Below, in pieces: positions 26,430 through 35,650 of a stretch of 64,000 nucleotides of DNA. Every line of letters begins with the position of its first letter. The stretch's first letter is position 1. A program made the translations under genes and the position numbers. The notes beneath the pieces were generated by a model. That model was given only the letters and a program-made list of their open reading frames with translations. It had not been told where the DNA came from and ran no database searches. Location of the stretch: positions 101,798-165,797 of the forward strand of contig NZ_AXWW01000017.1 of NCBI RefSeq assembly GCF_000482865.1. Direction: 5' to 3'. The DNA comes from Actinokineospora inagensis DSM 44258. Its GTDB lineage: Bacteria; Actinomycetota; Actinomycetes; Mycobacteriales; Pseudonocardiaceae.

Positions 26430-29400
26430 TCATCGGAGCCTGGCCGGAACGCGCTCCTCCATTTCAGCCTGCACAGGGTCGGCGGGGAGAGGGCGGCCAC
26501 GTGGCGGGAACTTGAGGTGGCGTAGCTCGTCGAGATCTGGGTCGACGACCATGGCGGTGATTTGTCCGTTGAGGACGGTTGAGGCGAGGAGGGCGACCTG
26601 GCCCGCGTCGGCGGGGGTGTGGGTGAGGAGGACCCAGCCGCCGCGGTGGGGGACGAGGGTGCCGAGGTCGTCGGGGAGTTCGATGATTCCGCCTCGGGTG
26701 GCGGCGGCTCGGACGTGGGTGGCGATGATGTGTTGGCGGTGGGCGCCGAGGGCGGCGATGCGGTTGCGGAGGAACGAGCGGGACGGGGTGCCCTGGTCGG
26801 CCTCGATTCGGCGGTGTTTGGTCAGTTCGTCGGTTACCCGGTCGAGGTGCGGGAGCCAGTTGGGGGAATCGGTGTGGGTGAGGTCGTCGAATTCGTGGGC
26901 GATTCCGGTGGGGAGGTCGCCACGAGAACGGATGTATTCGTTGTTGGCGGTCAGCGGGACGGCGTACACCGGGCCTGGGGTGGTAATCGTGTCTGGTGTG
27001 GCTGGAGTGATTGTGCCGTGTAACGGGTCGATGAGCAGGACTTCGCCGTGGTGGTTGACCACGTTCAACGGGTGGGCGCCGAATACCAAGGCCGCCGAGC
27101 CGTGGCCTGCGAGGGTGATCTGGTCCACAACCCGTTCCAGGCCGCGGCGACCGGGGCCGAAGTACTCCGGTGGGTACTGAGTCCAGTCCGCAGGCTCCCG
27201 CGTTCTGGTGGTCGATACGCCGGCGACCACCGGGGTGCCGTGGTAGGTCGAGTGGAAGGCCAGTACCGCGTCGACCGGGTTGGTGTGTTCTCCGCCGTTG
27301 ACGAGGTGTGTCCACTCGCGAGGGTCGATGAACTTGGTGCCTTGTGGTACCAACAAGTCCAGCGGCTCCAGCTTGGTCACCGGGAGGAGAACGTGCCGGT
27401 TCCCCGGTATATCGATGACGGGAACAGATCCGGGGTGGTCGAACAGGGGCAATCCGTCGGTCGGCACGGATCCGTCTGATGGCGCGGAAACTCGCGGTGG
27501 AATGGGCGGGTTTCCGGTGGGCTCGGACAGCGGCACGGATTGTCCGCTACCGGGGAGGGCCAGCAAGCGGCCCGGCTGTGCGGCGGCTGGGAGCGTCAGC
27601 AGTACCTTGTTGACCGCGGCCACGTCCACTCCAGGTCCGATGTAGAGGGTCCGGCCCCGCAGGTCGGAACCTACCGGGAACTGCCGCGGCGCGGGCGCGA
27701 TCGGCGACAGGCCATGCTGGTGCACGATGACGCCGTCGGCGGTGGGGGTGTAGGCGAGCCCGTCGAGGCGCACGTTCGTGATCTGCCACGCCTCGCCGAG
27801 GCTGAGCAGACCCGCGCGCAGGGCGTCGGTCGCCCAGACCCGGACCCGGATGTCCTGGTGGGTGGTGATCCGCACCGTGGTGGGGCTCGACCCGAGTACC
27901 GAGGACACCGTGTCCACCTGGAACTCCGCGTCCACCGTGAAGAGGTAGGAGTCGCCACCCTGGTGCCGGGTTGTCCGGGGGTACCCGGCCGGGTCGGTGT
28001 CCGCGCTCTCCAGGTCGTGCGTGACCGCGGTCGGGCCCTGTTTGGCCCCGACCAGGGTGAACGTCCCCGGGACCAGGCGGGCGCTCAGCCTGGGGGCGAA
28101 CATCGCGCGCTCAGGGCCGGTGATCTCGGTGAGCAGGTGGATCCCGGTGACCAGGTCCCGCGCACCGGCCAGCAGCGACTGACCGGTGGTCAGCCGCTGG
28201 ATGGCCAGCTCCGACGGCGTGCTCCGCTCGGTGGCCCACGAGGTCCGCGCCGCGGCGGCGGCGACCTGGGGCATGGTCGGGCGCCGACCGGCCGATATGG
28301 GGGCGCGGCCGAGCTGGGCGTAGACGACCGACCGGATGGCGCGCGCCGTCGTCGAACCGACGCCCACGACGTTCCACATGGCGTCCGCGGGCAGGACGGG
28401 CCGTGGGTCGTCCGGCCGGATCAGCGGGTTGTACTCGAACACCTCGATGGTCGGGTCACCGGTGGGCGCGACCATCTCGGGTATCCCGTCCGCGTGCGGT
28501 GACACCAGGGCGATCCGGCCGAACACCCGGGCCGATCTGGTGCCCGCCGCACCGCTGCCGCTGAGGGCACCGACCGCCAGGGTGATCGTGTCGACCGGCG
28601 GTAACGGCACCTGCCCGCGGGTGATCTCCAGGGTGTAGGTCACGTCGTACGGGAGGTGCTGGGCGTCGGGGTAGGAATCGAGGTGGCGGAAGCCGCGCAG
28701 GGGTGAACCGGCGGCGGGCGTGCTCTGCCCGCCGACCTTCAGCCCCACCCGGTTGAGCACCGGGAAGTCGACCGGGGCGGGGCCCGGCACCGGGGGCGCG
28801 CCGTCGTCCGGTCGGGTCCGCCTCCCGGTGATCCGGATGTCGACGACGTCGGTCAGGTAGAGGCCGTCGCCGGGGACCGGGACCACGTGTTCGCCGCCGA
28901 GCGCCTCGCGGAGGTTGACCCACTCGGTCGGGCTGGTGAACAGCCTGGTGAGCCGGTCGACGACGTTGTCCTGCCACGCGGCGGTGACCCCGAGCTCGGT
29001 CAGCCTGGCGCGCACGTCGGACAGCGGATCGTCGCCACGCAGCTTGGCGTCCATCAGCGCCGCGGGGCCGTACGCGAGATAGCCGGTATCCGGCAGGAGT
29101 TGCTGGGACCCCGGTGCGGCCGCCGCGGTGGTCCTGTCGATGAGCACGTCGATCCCGGGGATCTCGGGCACTCCGGACAACGTCACCAAGTCGGCCGCGG
29201 TGCGCAGGGGCAGCTCCACCAGGACCGCTTCCGGCTCGTCGACGGTCACCTGGACCGGTTGGGCGCCTGCGGAACTGGAAGGGTTGGCACCAAAGGGATC
29301 GGTGCCATGTGCTCCGATGTCGGAGGCCGGGCGCAGGTCGAGGGTGCCGGTGAAGGTGAAGCGGGCGTCGAGCGCGAGCCACGCCGTGGGACCCATGTAG

Positions 29401-32400
29401 CTGATCTGCTGCTCTTGCGCGTTCGATTCCGGGTCCAGGACGTCGTGGCGCTCAAGGAAACCCAGGTCGCGGACATCGATCAATCGCGGCGACGAGAATT
29501 CCGTGCGCACCGTGAGTGAGCCGCCCACGCCGGTGAACGCGCCGGACGCGAGCAGCGGGTGTGGGCCGCTGATCTCGCCGTTGAGCCCGTGCAGGGCGAG
29601 AGCACGCGCGCCCGCCCGGGACGCGAACTGCCGCAGCACCTCCCCCGGTGCCGTGCCCGGCTTGGTCAGCGGCGAGAGCCGGTAGCCCAGGGTTCGCCGC
29701 GGTGTTCCCGGCTCCCTGGTGGACTCGACGAGTTCGCGCCGTCCCCACGACGGCCACTGACCGGTGGACTGCGGCGCCAAGCCGCGCGTGCTCGGTTCGG
29801 GCGTCGACTCCCCAGTGGTTCGCAGCAGTGACAACGGATCGCTGCCGAACGCGTCGGGTGAGTTGTTCGAGCGTGCGGACTCGGGTAGCGAAAGGTGGGC
29901 GGTTGGTGCCGTTGACTGTTGCGGTGTCCACAGTGTCGGTTGTGGCCCGGTCACCTCCTCGACGCTTGTGGCGAGTGCGATGTGCGGGGCCTCCAGCATG
30001 TTGTGGGTCATCCGCATGTGTTCGACTTGCGCGAACGGTCCGAACCACGCCGGATCGACCGCGTGGGCCTGGGCCGAGGCGGACAGTGGCGGCGCGTCGC
30101 CCACGTAGATCCCCGGTGTGAGACCGGATGTCCCGGGAGTCGAGAACAGGCGGTCGGACCACGGCATTTTGTCTTCGCTCGTGTACACGGTGATGGCTTC
30201 CGGCACACTCAGCACGCGCAGGTTGCCGGGACCGCTTACCACCAGCGCGCCCTCGCGGGCCGCGGCGATCTCGTCCGCGCCGGGTTCGACGAGCGTGCTC
30301 GGGTGGGTGGGGTACATGAGCTGGAACGGTATCGGCTCGGTGGTGGTCCGGTGTACCACCACGAACTCCAGTTCGCCCAGGAACCCGCGGTGCGCACCGT
30401 TCTGGGCTCGGTGCCTCGTGTCCTGGCCGCTCCGGCCCGCGGCGGTGGTGAAGGTCGTCCTGTCCCGTGTGAACCCGGCGGTCCGCGCCGCGGCGAAAGT
30501 CTTGTCCGGCGGGCGGATCGCGGCGTTGACGTCCAGGACATGGGTCTGCTCCCCCGTCGTCCAGGTCAGTTGGAGCACGCCGTGCAGGGCGTCGAAAAGG
30601 GACTTCCTGGACTCGGCGACGTCGTGGAACGCCGCGTGCACCGCCTGCTGACCGGACGCGTCGAGGCCAACGCCGAGGATGTCCACGATCCGCTGCCTGC
30701 CGGGCACGTCGAGGATGTCGTCGGTGCCGATCCGGTAGTGGTCGGCGAGTCCGGCGGCCCGGGGCGTGTGCGCGCTCGGCGACAGGTGGGCGGGCAACGG
30801 CAGGCCAAGCCGCACCGCGTCGACGATCGGCAGCGAGACCAGTCCGAACACGAGTCCCTTCGCCTTGGCTCGTCCATCCATTCGGGACTGTCCGGTGGCG
30901 GTGACCGACACGTTCCGGTGCAACCGGTAGTAGACGGTCGTCATGGTCGCGACGCGGTTCAGCGAGAGCGTGCCACCCCGACCCGGGTGCTGCCGGGTGT
31001 CCGCCTCCTGGACCACCTCGGTCGACTGTCCCAGCAGGGACGCCTTGAGCCTGCCACCGATCACCCGCACTCTGGTGGGGCCGAACTCCCGGTACAGCCG
31101 CTCCCGGTCGGCCGACCGCAGCACGTCGGCCGAGGTCAGCCAGCTCGTCACCGCAGGCTGGTGTTCCCGGCCGACCACGCTCGCCACCCAGCCGGTGATG
31201 TCGTGCTCAGCCTGGATCACCGCCCGCGCGACGAGTTCGCCCCGATTCGCCTGCGGCACCACCGCGTGGGCGGGCGGTGTCGATGTTGTCGGCACTATCG
31301 GTGTTGTCGGTCTTATCGGTGTTGTCGGTCTTATCGGTGTTGTCGGTCTTATCGGTGTTGTCGGTCTTATCGGTGTTGTCGGTCTTATCGGTGTTGTCAT
31401 GGGCACCCGCAGTTCGAGCTCGACGACCGCCGACCTCGGTTCGGTGTCCCGGTCGAGCCGGGTCGCGACGACCTCCAGCTCCACGCGCGCGACCAACCGG
31501 TCGCCGGTGCGTACTCCGGGGCGATCGGTGGCGGTCACCGTGGCGGGATGCTCGTGGTTCGTGCGGAGCACCCCCGCCGTCAGCCGGATGTCGTCGGGTG
31601 CGAGGACGCGTCCGGTCAGCCAGACCGGTACCGGACCGGTGCCCGTCGGGAGCGTGACCTCGTGGCCGCCGTTGATGATCGCGGCCAGGTGTCCGCGCAC
31701 GGCGTGGGCCAAGATCTGCGCGGGTGAGCGCGTCGCCGCGGGCTCGGTGAGCAAGCCGGTCACCAGGCCCGCCAGCGGTGTGGCGGCGACCCGCACCACG
31801 TCGATCCGGCGGTCGAAGGGCAGGTTGCGCAGCAGGGTCACGGCCCGCTCGACCTCGCTGGGGCCCATCGCCCGGATGGCGGTCTGGACAGCCTCCCACG
31901 CCTCCCGGTTGGCCTTCTGCGCGACGCGCCGTTCAAAACCGGCCTGGCTCGCCAGCGTCCACGTCAACTCCTTGGCGGCGGCGCGCAGCCCCCGGATCTC
32001 CGGCGAGGTGCCCACCGGGACCAAGTCGAAGTTGGCGGCCGCCGTGGCCACCTGTGACCGGTAGACCGCCAGGTAGTTGCCCGCCAGTCTGGCCCGGCCG
32101 TGTGCCGCCTTGGCCAGACCGAGCGCGACGGCGGCGTCGTCCGCGTGCTTGACCGCGTCGGCCGCCGCGGCGGCGCGTATCGCCATGCGCTGCAGGGACT
32201 CCGCCTCCTGCCGGGCGTTGCGCACCAGCTCGGCGTCCACCCGTAGCGCGGCACTGACTTGCGCCTCCTGGATGCGGGCCGCGGCTGCCAACCGGGGATC
32301 CAGCATCGTGGTGAGTCCGCGCAGGTAGATCGCCGTCTGCTGCCGCCGGGCGAACTCCGTCTCGTAGTGGGTCAGGAACTGGGTGTGGTTCTCGATCCGC

Positions 32401-35090
32401 GACCGCAGCGCGTCAGGCGTCATCCCGTCCATGGCCGCCCGATCACGCGCGGCGTCGGCGGCGGCTCTCGTCTCCCGGGCGAACTTCTCGGCCATCGCGA
32501 CCGCGGTCGCGGTCGGCGTTCGGTACCGCGTGAGGAGCATTACCTCCTCCGTCGCCTGCCGGTAGCCGCGCACATCGGCGCCGGTCGTGCCCTGGCTGGT
32601 CGACAGGGCGGGCGGTACGACGGGCAGAGTCGTCCCGTGTGGACCGATCACGACCGCCTCGACCGGACCGAGGAGCTGGCGCTGCAGCGGGTCCATCTGC
32701 TGGTAGTAGGTCCCCGGCTGGGCGTCCACGTGCCAGACGACGCCGTTCTGGTTGACCATGTTCCAGGCGTGCCCGGCGAAGTTGCCCGCCCATTGGCCGC
32801 CCACCAGGGCCGCCGATCCGTGGCCGCCCGCCCGCAGGCTGTTCGCCACCATCTCGATCGCGGCGGCGCCGTAACCGATCTGCTCGCGCGGATACCCGGT
32901 GACCTCGGCGTACGAAGCGGTGTTTCCCGGCTTGGGCCATGCGGTGCTGGGTATCCCCGCCCACCAGAGGTCGTGGAACGCGAGTGCCGTGTTGACGCAG
33001 TTGCGGTCCCAACCGGGCGGGTTGACCCGGGACAGCCAACCGCGGAAGTCGGTGAACCGCTGCCCCGCCAACGCGGCCAGCACACCGTCCTGCGGCTCGG
33101 GGACCGGAACCGGGTCGAGCCTGCGGAGCTTGGCCGGAACTCCGTGGGTGTGCAGCTTGGTGGCGACCGCTCTCATCCGCGCGCCGGGGGCGTAGTGCGG
33201 AGCAGGCGTCCGCACTTCGTTGGGGTCGAAGGGAGCTACGAGATCGATGTCCTCGGGGCGGATCACCCGCGGGACGAGCACGAGGGGTCGAGCGGTGGCT
33301 GCTGCTGTGGCGGGTTGCGGCGTGGTGGAGGTGCTCGACTCGGACGAGGTGGTGGAGTCACCGGAGTCGGACGAGCTGTCGTCGTACAGCTCGGAGTCGG
33401 TATAGGTGTCGGAGCTCGATGTGGACAAGCTGTCTTCGTCGAGGTGGGATGTGGTCGACTCGCCGTCGTCCGAGGTGACCATCTCGTCCGGGCCCGCCGA
33501 GGCCGTGGCGACGGTGGCCGCCGGTGGGGTGTTCGTGGCGGGCGCGATCGTGCTCGGCATGCCGAGGTCCGTCGCGGGCGGCCCGAACATGGGGATGTCA
33601 TCCGGTCGCGGAGCATGGTTCCGGCTGCGCGAAGACGTGACAACGGGCTGCGGGCTCACGTCCGGTTCGTTGATCGGTCGCGACCGTTTGCCCAAGGCGC
33701 TGTTCTGTTGGCCCGGCTGGACGGCTCGCGTCGGCGCGGGCTGGGGCGCCGACGCGGGGTAGGTGGTTGGCGTTCGTGTGGTTGTCGGCTCAGCGGTTGG
33801 GTGCTGGGTCGAGGTTTGCGCTGTCACGAGTCGGGTCGCCGTGGTCGCGGGCGAGTCGACTGTGCTCGCGCCTGCTGGGGTGTGGGCCGCCGGATGCCGG
33901 ATTTCGCTGTGCTCGTTCGCTTGTTGCGCGAGTGGGACGTGGGTTGGGTGTGGCTGGTTCGCCGCGGGTGCGACGGGCGGGAGTTGTGTGGCGTGGGTGG
34001 GCGTTTCCTGGGGCGTGACGTGGTGTTCCGGAGTACCACTGTGGATGGTGGTAGGCGTGGGCTCGCTGCCCGCGAGGAAGTGCCGCGGCTCGGGTGCGAG
34101 TGTGGCGGGTCCGACCTCGGGGGTCTTGCCTGCGAGGGAGGGTGCGTGGCTGTTGGCGCCGATTCGCGCGTGGCGAGTTGAGCGAGCCATCCCGCCGCCG
34201 AGACCGGAGACGCCGCCGGAGGTGGCGGAGAAGACGTTCATCGCGAAGGTGCCCGAGGTGAGGAAGTTGTAGACCGCCTCGGTGAACGCCTCGTGGAAGG
34301 CCTCGACACCGACCTCGCTGATCAACTCCGGGATGGTGTGCGCCCAGCGCGGCATGGACTCGGCGAACCGGGCGAACTTGGCCAGCGCGGACTGCACGCC
34401 CTCGGCGGCGGCGTGCGCGATGACCTCGCCGACCCCGGCGATCGGGATCATCAGCACGCCACCCAGCGCGCCGACGGCCAGGGCGGTGGTCGTGTAGTCG
34501 GTGTTCCACACGTGCCGGGTGCCCATGGCGAACTGCACCGACTGGGCCACCACGTCGATGACGACCTGGAAGGCCATCCCGACGGCCTCGGCCTGCGCGA
34601 ACCGGATCAGCAGCCTGCCGACGGCGCTGCGCAGCAGGTACCGGACGGCGGCGACCCGTTCGGCCAGCCAGGCCATGCTCGCCCCGCCGGTCTCCGCCGC
34701 CGCCGAGACCGCCCACGCGATCTCCACGGCCAGGGCGACCAGGCTCAGGATCGACACCAGTTTCACGTACTCGACGTCGACCGCGAGATTGCGCAGGTAG
34801 TCCGCCAGCCCCTGGAACTGCGCCGACGCGGCGGCGAGGTAGTTGTCGTCGCCCATGACGAAGGGGGCCAGCCGCGCCGCGAACGCCTGCTCGGCCGCCC
34901 CGGTGAAATGGGTGCGGACCCCGGCCACCACCCGACCCAATTCGGGCGCCAATTCGCCGGTCAACCGTTGCCCGGCGACCGCCCAGGCCTGTGCCAACAC
35001 CCGCAACCGGTCTTCGTCGGCATCCGGCCACTCCTCGCCCGCGACCACGAGGAACAGCTTGCGCACCTCGTCGGGCACCATCATGGACAT
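26430..35090 (-). CDS. Giant WXG100-like polymorphic toxin with two Tox-PL (glutamine deamidase fold) domains, the second lacking its Cys
   Basis: 2,886 residues. Residues 1-about 305 match the CpnT-like WXG100 N-terminal domain (VRKLFLVVAGEEWPDADED, then helical and hydrophobic segments), used for type VII export. A Pro/Thr/Ser-rich linker (310-650) follows. At about 680-800 there is a papain-fold deamidase toxin domain with Cys698 (WDRNCVNTALAFHDL), His774 (FAGHAWNMVNQNG) and Asp789 (VWHVDAQPG). Coiled helices (about 845-1080) and long beta-rich regions follow, interrupted by six T-T-P-I-x-P repeats. Near 2590-2700 a second copy of the deamidase domain appears (NPVDAVLAFHS, AHPLNVVNHHG, LLIDPLHG) in which Pro2605 replaces the Cys while His2673 and Asp2688 remain. 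The start at ATG 35090 has a weak ribosome site. No immunity gene is recognised next to it. Expected action: deamidation of a host or competitor protein Gln. Confidence 0.85.
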   Translation of the reverse strand: MSMMVPDEVRKLFLVVAGEEWPDADEDRLRVLAQAWAVAGQRLTGELAPELGRVVAGVRTHFTGAAEQAFAARLAPFVMGDDNYLAAASAQFQGLADYLRNLAVDVEYVKLVSILSLVALAVEIAWAVSAAAETGGASMAWLAERVAAVRYLLRSAVGRLLIRFAQAEAVGMAFQVVIDVVAQSVQFAMGTRHVWNTDYTTTALAVGALGGVLMIPIAGVGEVIAHAAAEGVQSALAKFARFAESMPRWAHTIPELISEVGVEAFHEAFTEAVYNFLTSGTFAMNVFSATSGGVSGLGGGMARSTRHARIGANSHAPSLAGKTPEVGPATLAPEPRHFLAGSEPTPTTIHSGTPEHHVTPQETPTHATQLPPVAPAANQPHPTHVPLAQQANEHSEIRHPAAHTPAGASTVDSPATTATRLVTAQTSTQHPTAEPTTTRTPTTYPASAPQPAPTRAVQPGQQNSALGKRSRPINEPDVSPQPVVTSSRSRNHAPRPDDIPMFGPPATDLGMPSTIAPATNTPPAATVATASAGPDEMVTSDDGESTTSHLDEDSLSTSSSDTYTDSELYDDSSSDSGDSTTSSESSTSTTPQPATAAATARPLVLVPRVIRPEDIDLVAPFDPNEVRTPAPHYAPGARMRAVATKLHTHGVPAKLRRLDPVPVPEPQDGVLAALAGQRFTDFRGWLSRVNPPGWDRNCVNTALAFHDLWWAGIPSTAWPKPGNTASYAEVTGYPREQIGYGAAAIEMVANSLRAGGHGSAALVGGQWAGNFAGHAWNMVNQNGVVWHVDAQPGTYYQQMDPLQRQLLGPVEAVVIGPHGTTLPVVPPALSTSQGTTGADVRGYRQATEEVMLLTRYRTPTATAVAMAEKFARETRAAADAARDRAAMDGMTPDALRSRIENHTQFLTHYETEFARRQQTAIYLRGLTTMLDPRLAAAARIQEAQVSAALRVDAELVRNARQEAESLQRMAIRAAAAADAVKHADDAAVALGLAKAAHGRARLAGNYLAVYRSQVATAAANFDLVPVGTSPEIRGLRAAAKELTWTLASQAGFERRVAQKANREAWEAVQTAIRAMGPSEVERAVTLLRNLPFDRRIDVVRVAATPLAGLVTGLLTEPAATRSPAQILAHAVRGHLAAIINGGHEVTLPTGTGPVPVWLTGRVLAPDDIRLTAGVLRTNHEHPATVTATDRPGVRTGDRLVARVELEVVATRLDRDTEPRSAVVELELRVPMTTPIRPTTPIRPTTPIRPTTPIRPTTPIRPTTPIVPTTSTPPAHAVVPQANRGELVARAVIQAEHDITGWVASVVGREHQPAVTSWLTSADVLRSADRERLYREFGPTRVRVIGGRLKASLLGQSTEVVQEADTRQHPGRGGTLSLNRVATMTTVYYRLHRNVSVTATGQSRMDGRAKAKGLVFGLVSLPIVDAVRLGLPLPAHLSPSAHTPRAAGLADHYRIGTDDILDVPGRQRIVDILGVGLDASGQQAVHAAFHDVAESRKSLFDALHGVLQLTWTTGEQTHVLDVNAAIRPPDKTFAAARTAGFTRDRTTFTTAAGRSGQDTRHRAQNGAHRGFLGELEFVVVHRTTTEPIPFQLMYPTHPSTLVEPGADEIAAAREGALVVSGPGNLRVLSVPEAITVYTSEDKMPWSDRLFSTPGTSGLTPGIYVGDAPPLSASAQAHAVDPAWFGPFAQVEHMRMTHNMLEAPHIALATSVEEVTGPQPTLWTPQQSTAPTAHLSLPESARSNNSPDAFGSDPLSLLRTTGESTPEPSTRGLAPQSTGQWPSWGRRELVESTREPGTPRRTLGYRLSPLTKPGTAPGEVLRQFASRAGARALALHGLNGEISGPHPLLASGAFTGVGGSLTVRTEFSSPRLIDVRDLGFLERHDVLDPESNAQEQQISYMGPTAWLALDARFTFTGTLDLRPASDIGAHGTDPFGANPSSSAGAQPVQVTVDEPEAVLVELPLRTAADLVTLSGVPEIPGIDVLIDRTTAAAAPGSQQLLPDTGYLAYGPAALMDAKLRGDDPLSDVRARLTELGVTAAWQDNVVDRLTRLFTSPTEWVNLREALGGEHVVPVPGDGLYLTDVVDIRITGRRTRPDDGAPPVPGPAPVDFPVLNRVGLKVGGQSTPAAGSPLRGFRHLDSYPDAQHLPYDVTYTLEITRGQVPLPPVDTITLAVGALSGSGAAGTRSARVFGRIALVSPHADGIPEMVAPTGDPTIEVFEYNPLIRPDDPRPVLPADAMWNVVGVGSTTARAIRSVVYAQLGRAPISAGRRPTMPQVAAAAARTSWATERSTPSELAIQRLTTGQSLLAGARDLVTGIHLLTEITGPERAMFAPRLSARLVPGTFTLVGAKQGPTAVTHDLESADTDPAGYPRTTRHQGGDSYLFTVDAEFQVDTVSSVLGSSPTTVRITTHQDIRVRVWATDALRAGLLSLGEAWQITNVRLDGLAYTPTADGVIVHQHGLSPIAPAPRQFPVGSDLRGRTLYIGPGVDVAAVNKVLLTLPAAAQPGRLLALPGSGQSVPLSEPTGNPPIPPRVSAPSDGSVPTDGLPLFDHPGSVPVIDIPGNRHVLLPVTKLEPLDLLVPQGTKFIDPREWTHLVNGGEHTNPVDAVLAFHSTYHGTPVVAGVSTTRTREPADWTQYPPEYFGPGRRGLERVVDQITLAGHGSAALVFGAHPLNVVNHHGEVLLIDPLHGTITPATPDTITTPGPVYAVPLTANNEYIRSRGDLPTGIAHEFDDLTHTDSPNWLPHLDRVTDELTKHRRIEADQGTPSRSFLRNRIAALGAHRQHIIATHVRAAATRGGIIELPDDLGTLVPHRGGWVLLTHTPADAGQVALLASTVLNGQITAMVVDPDLDELRHLKFPPRGRPLPADPVQAEMEERVPARLR
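31291..31398. repeat. 18-bp tandem repeat (5 perfect copies plus 1 degenerate) inside the giant gene
   Basis: The unit GGTCTTATCGGTGTTGTC is repeated exactly at 31309-31398, preceded by one copy with changes at 31291-31308. In the coding frame of the giant gene it encodes T-T-P-I-R-P. Each perfect copy uses the codons ATA and AGA, which are rare in such a GC-rich genome. Confidence 0.95.
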
Positions 35091-35650
35091 GCGGGACCGT
35101 TTCTCGTCGGCGGGAGGTCGGGCCGGGCGCGCGGCGGGGCCACCAGCCGCCACCGGAAACCTAGGGCCACCTCCCGGACACCAATCCGAACCTGAGATGA
35201 ATGGCACACCAAGCAGGGGTGGCGGCCCCGCGGGTTGACCCATTTGGTCCAGGCCGGTATCGACCGAAAAGGACAGTCCGAACGGGACATGCGGACCGGA
35301 CTCCCAATCGGACCAAAGTCCGCCGAGCGGTCTGGACGGTCGGACCAACACCCACCCTGGTTCATGTCGAGACTTCCTCATTGTCCGGAAACCCGCCGGA
35401 TCGGGTGTGAAAGAAACCGATCGAAATAGTGGACGAGCCCACGCGAAATGTCGTTTTGCCGCGTGCTACTCACACCACGAGTCCACTTCGCACTATTGGA
35501 CCATCGGGGTGACATGGTGTTCGTCATCGGAGTGAGTGGCTCCGCGTTTCTGGATCGCAGGCACATGTGGTGATACCTGTACGAAACGGATGCCGCACTG
35601 TCACCGGCCGTCCGGAATCTCTGTCCTGATTGTCAGGGAGGAATGCGCAC
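35091..35650. other. Divergent promoter region of the giant toxin and the YVTN propeller gene
   Basis: This 560-base stretch lies between divergent genes and becomes less GC-rich near 35400-35520. It has no supported gene. A 7-base inverted match (AATAGTG at about 35425 and CACTATT at about 35491) is visible but widely spaced. Confidence 0.5.

Noticed and set aside
31291..31398. CRISPR-like array
   Set aside because: The units are directly adjacent with no spacers and lie in frame inside a coding region.
29919..34181. Two long plus-strand frames (29919-31727, 32259-34181) opposite the giant gene
   Set aside because: Translations are Arg/Gly repeats with no motifs; the minus strand encodes recognisable domains.
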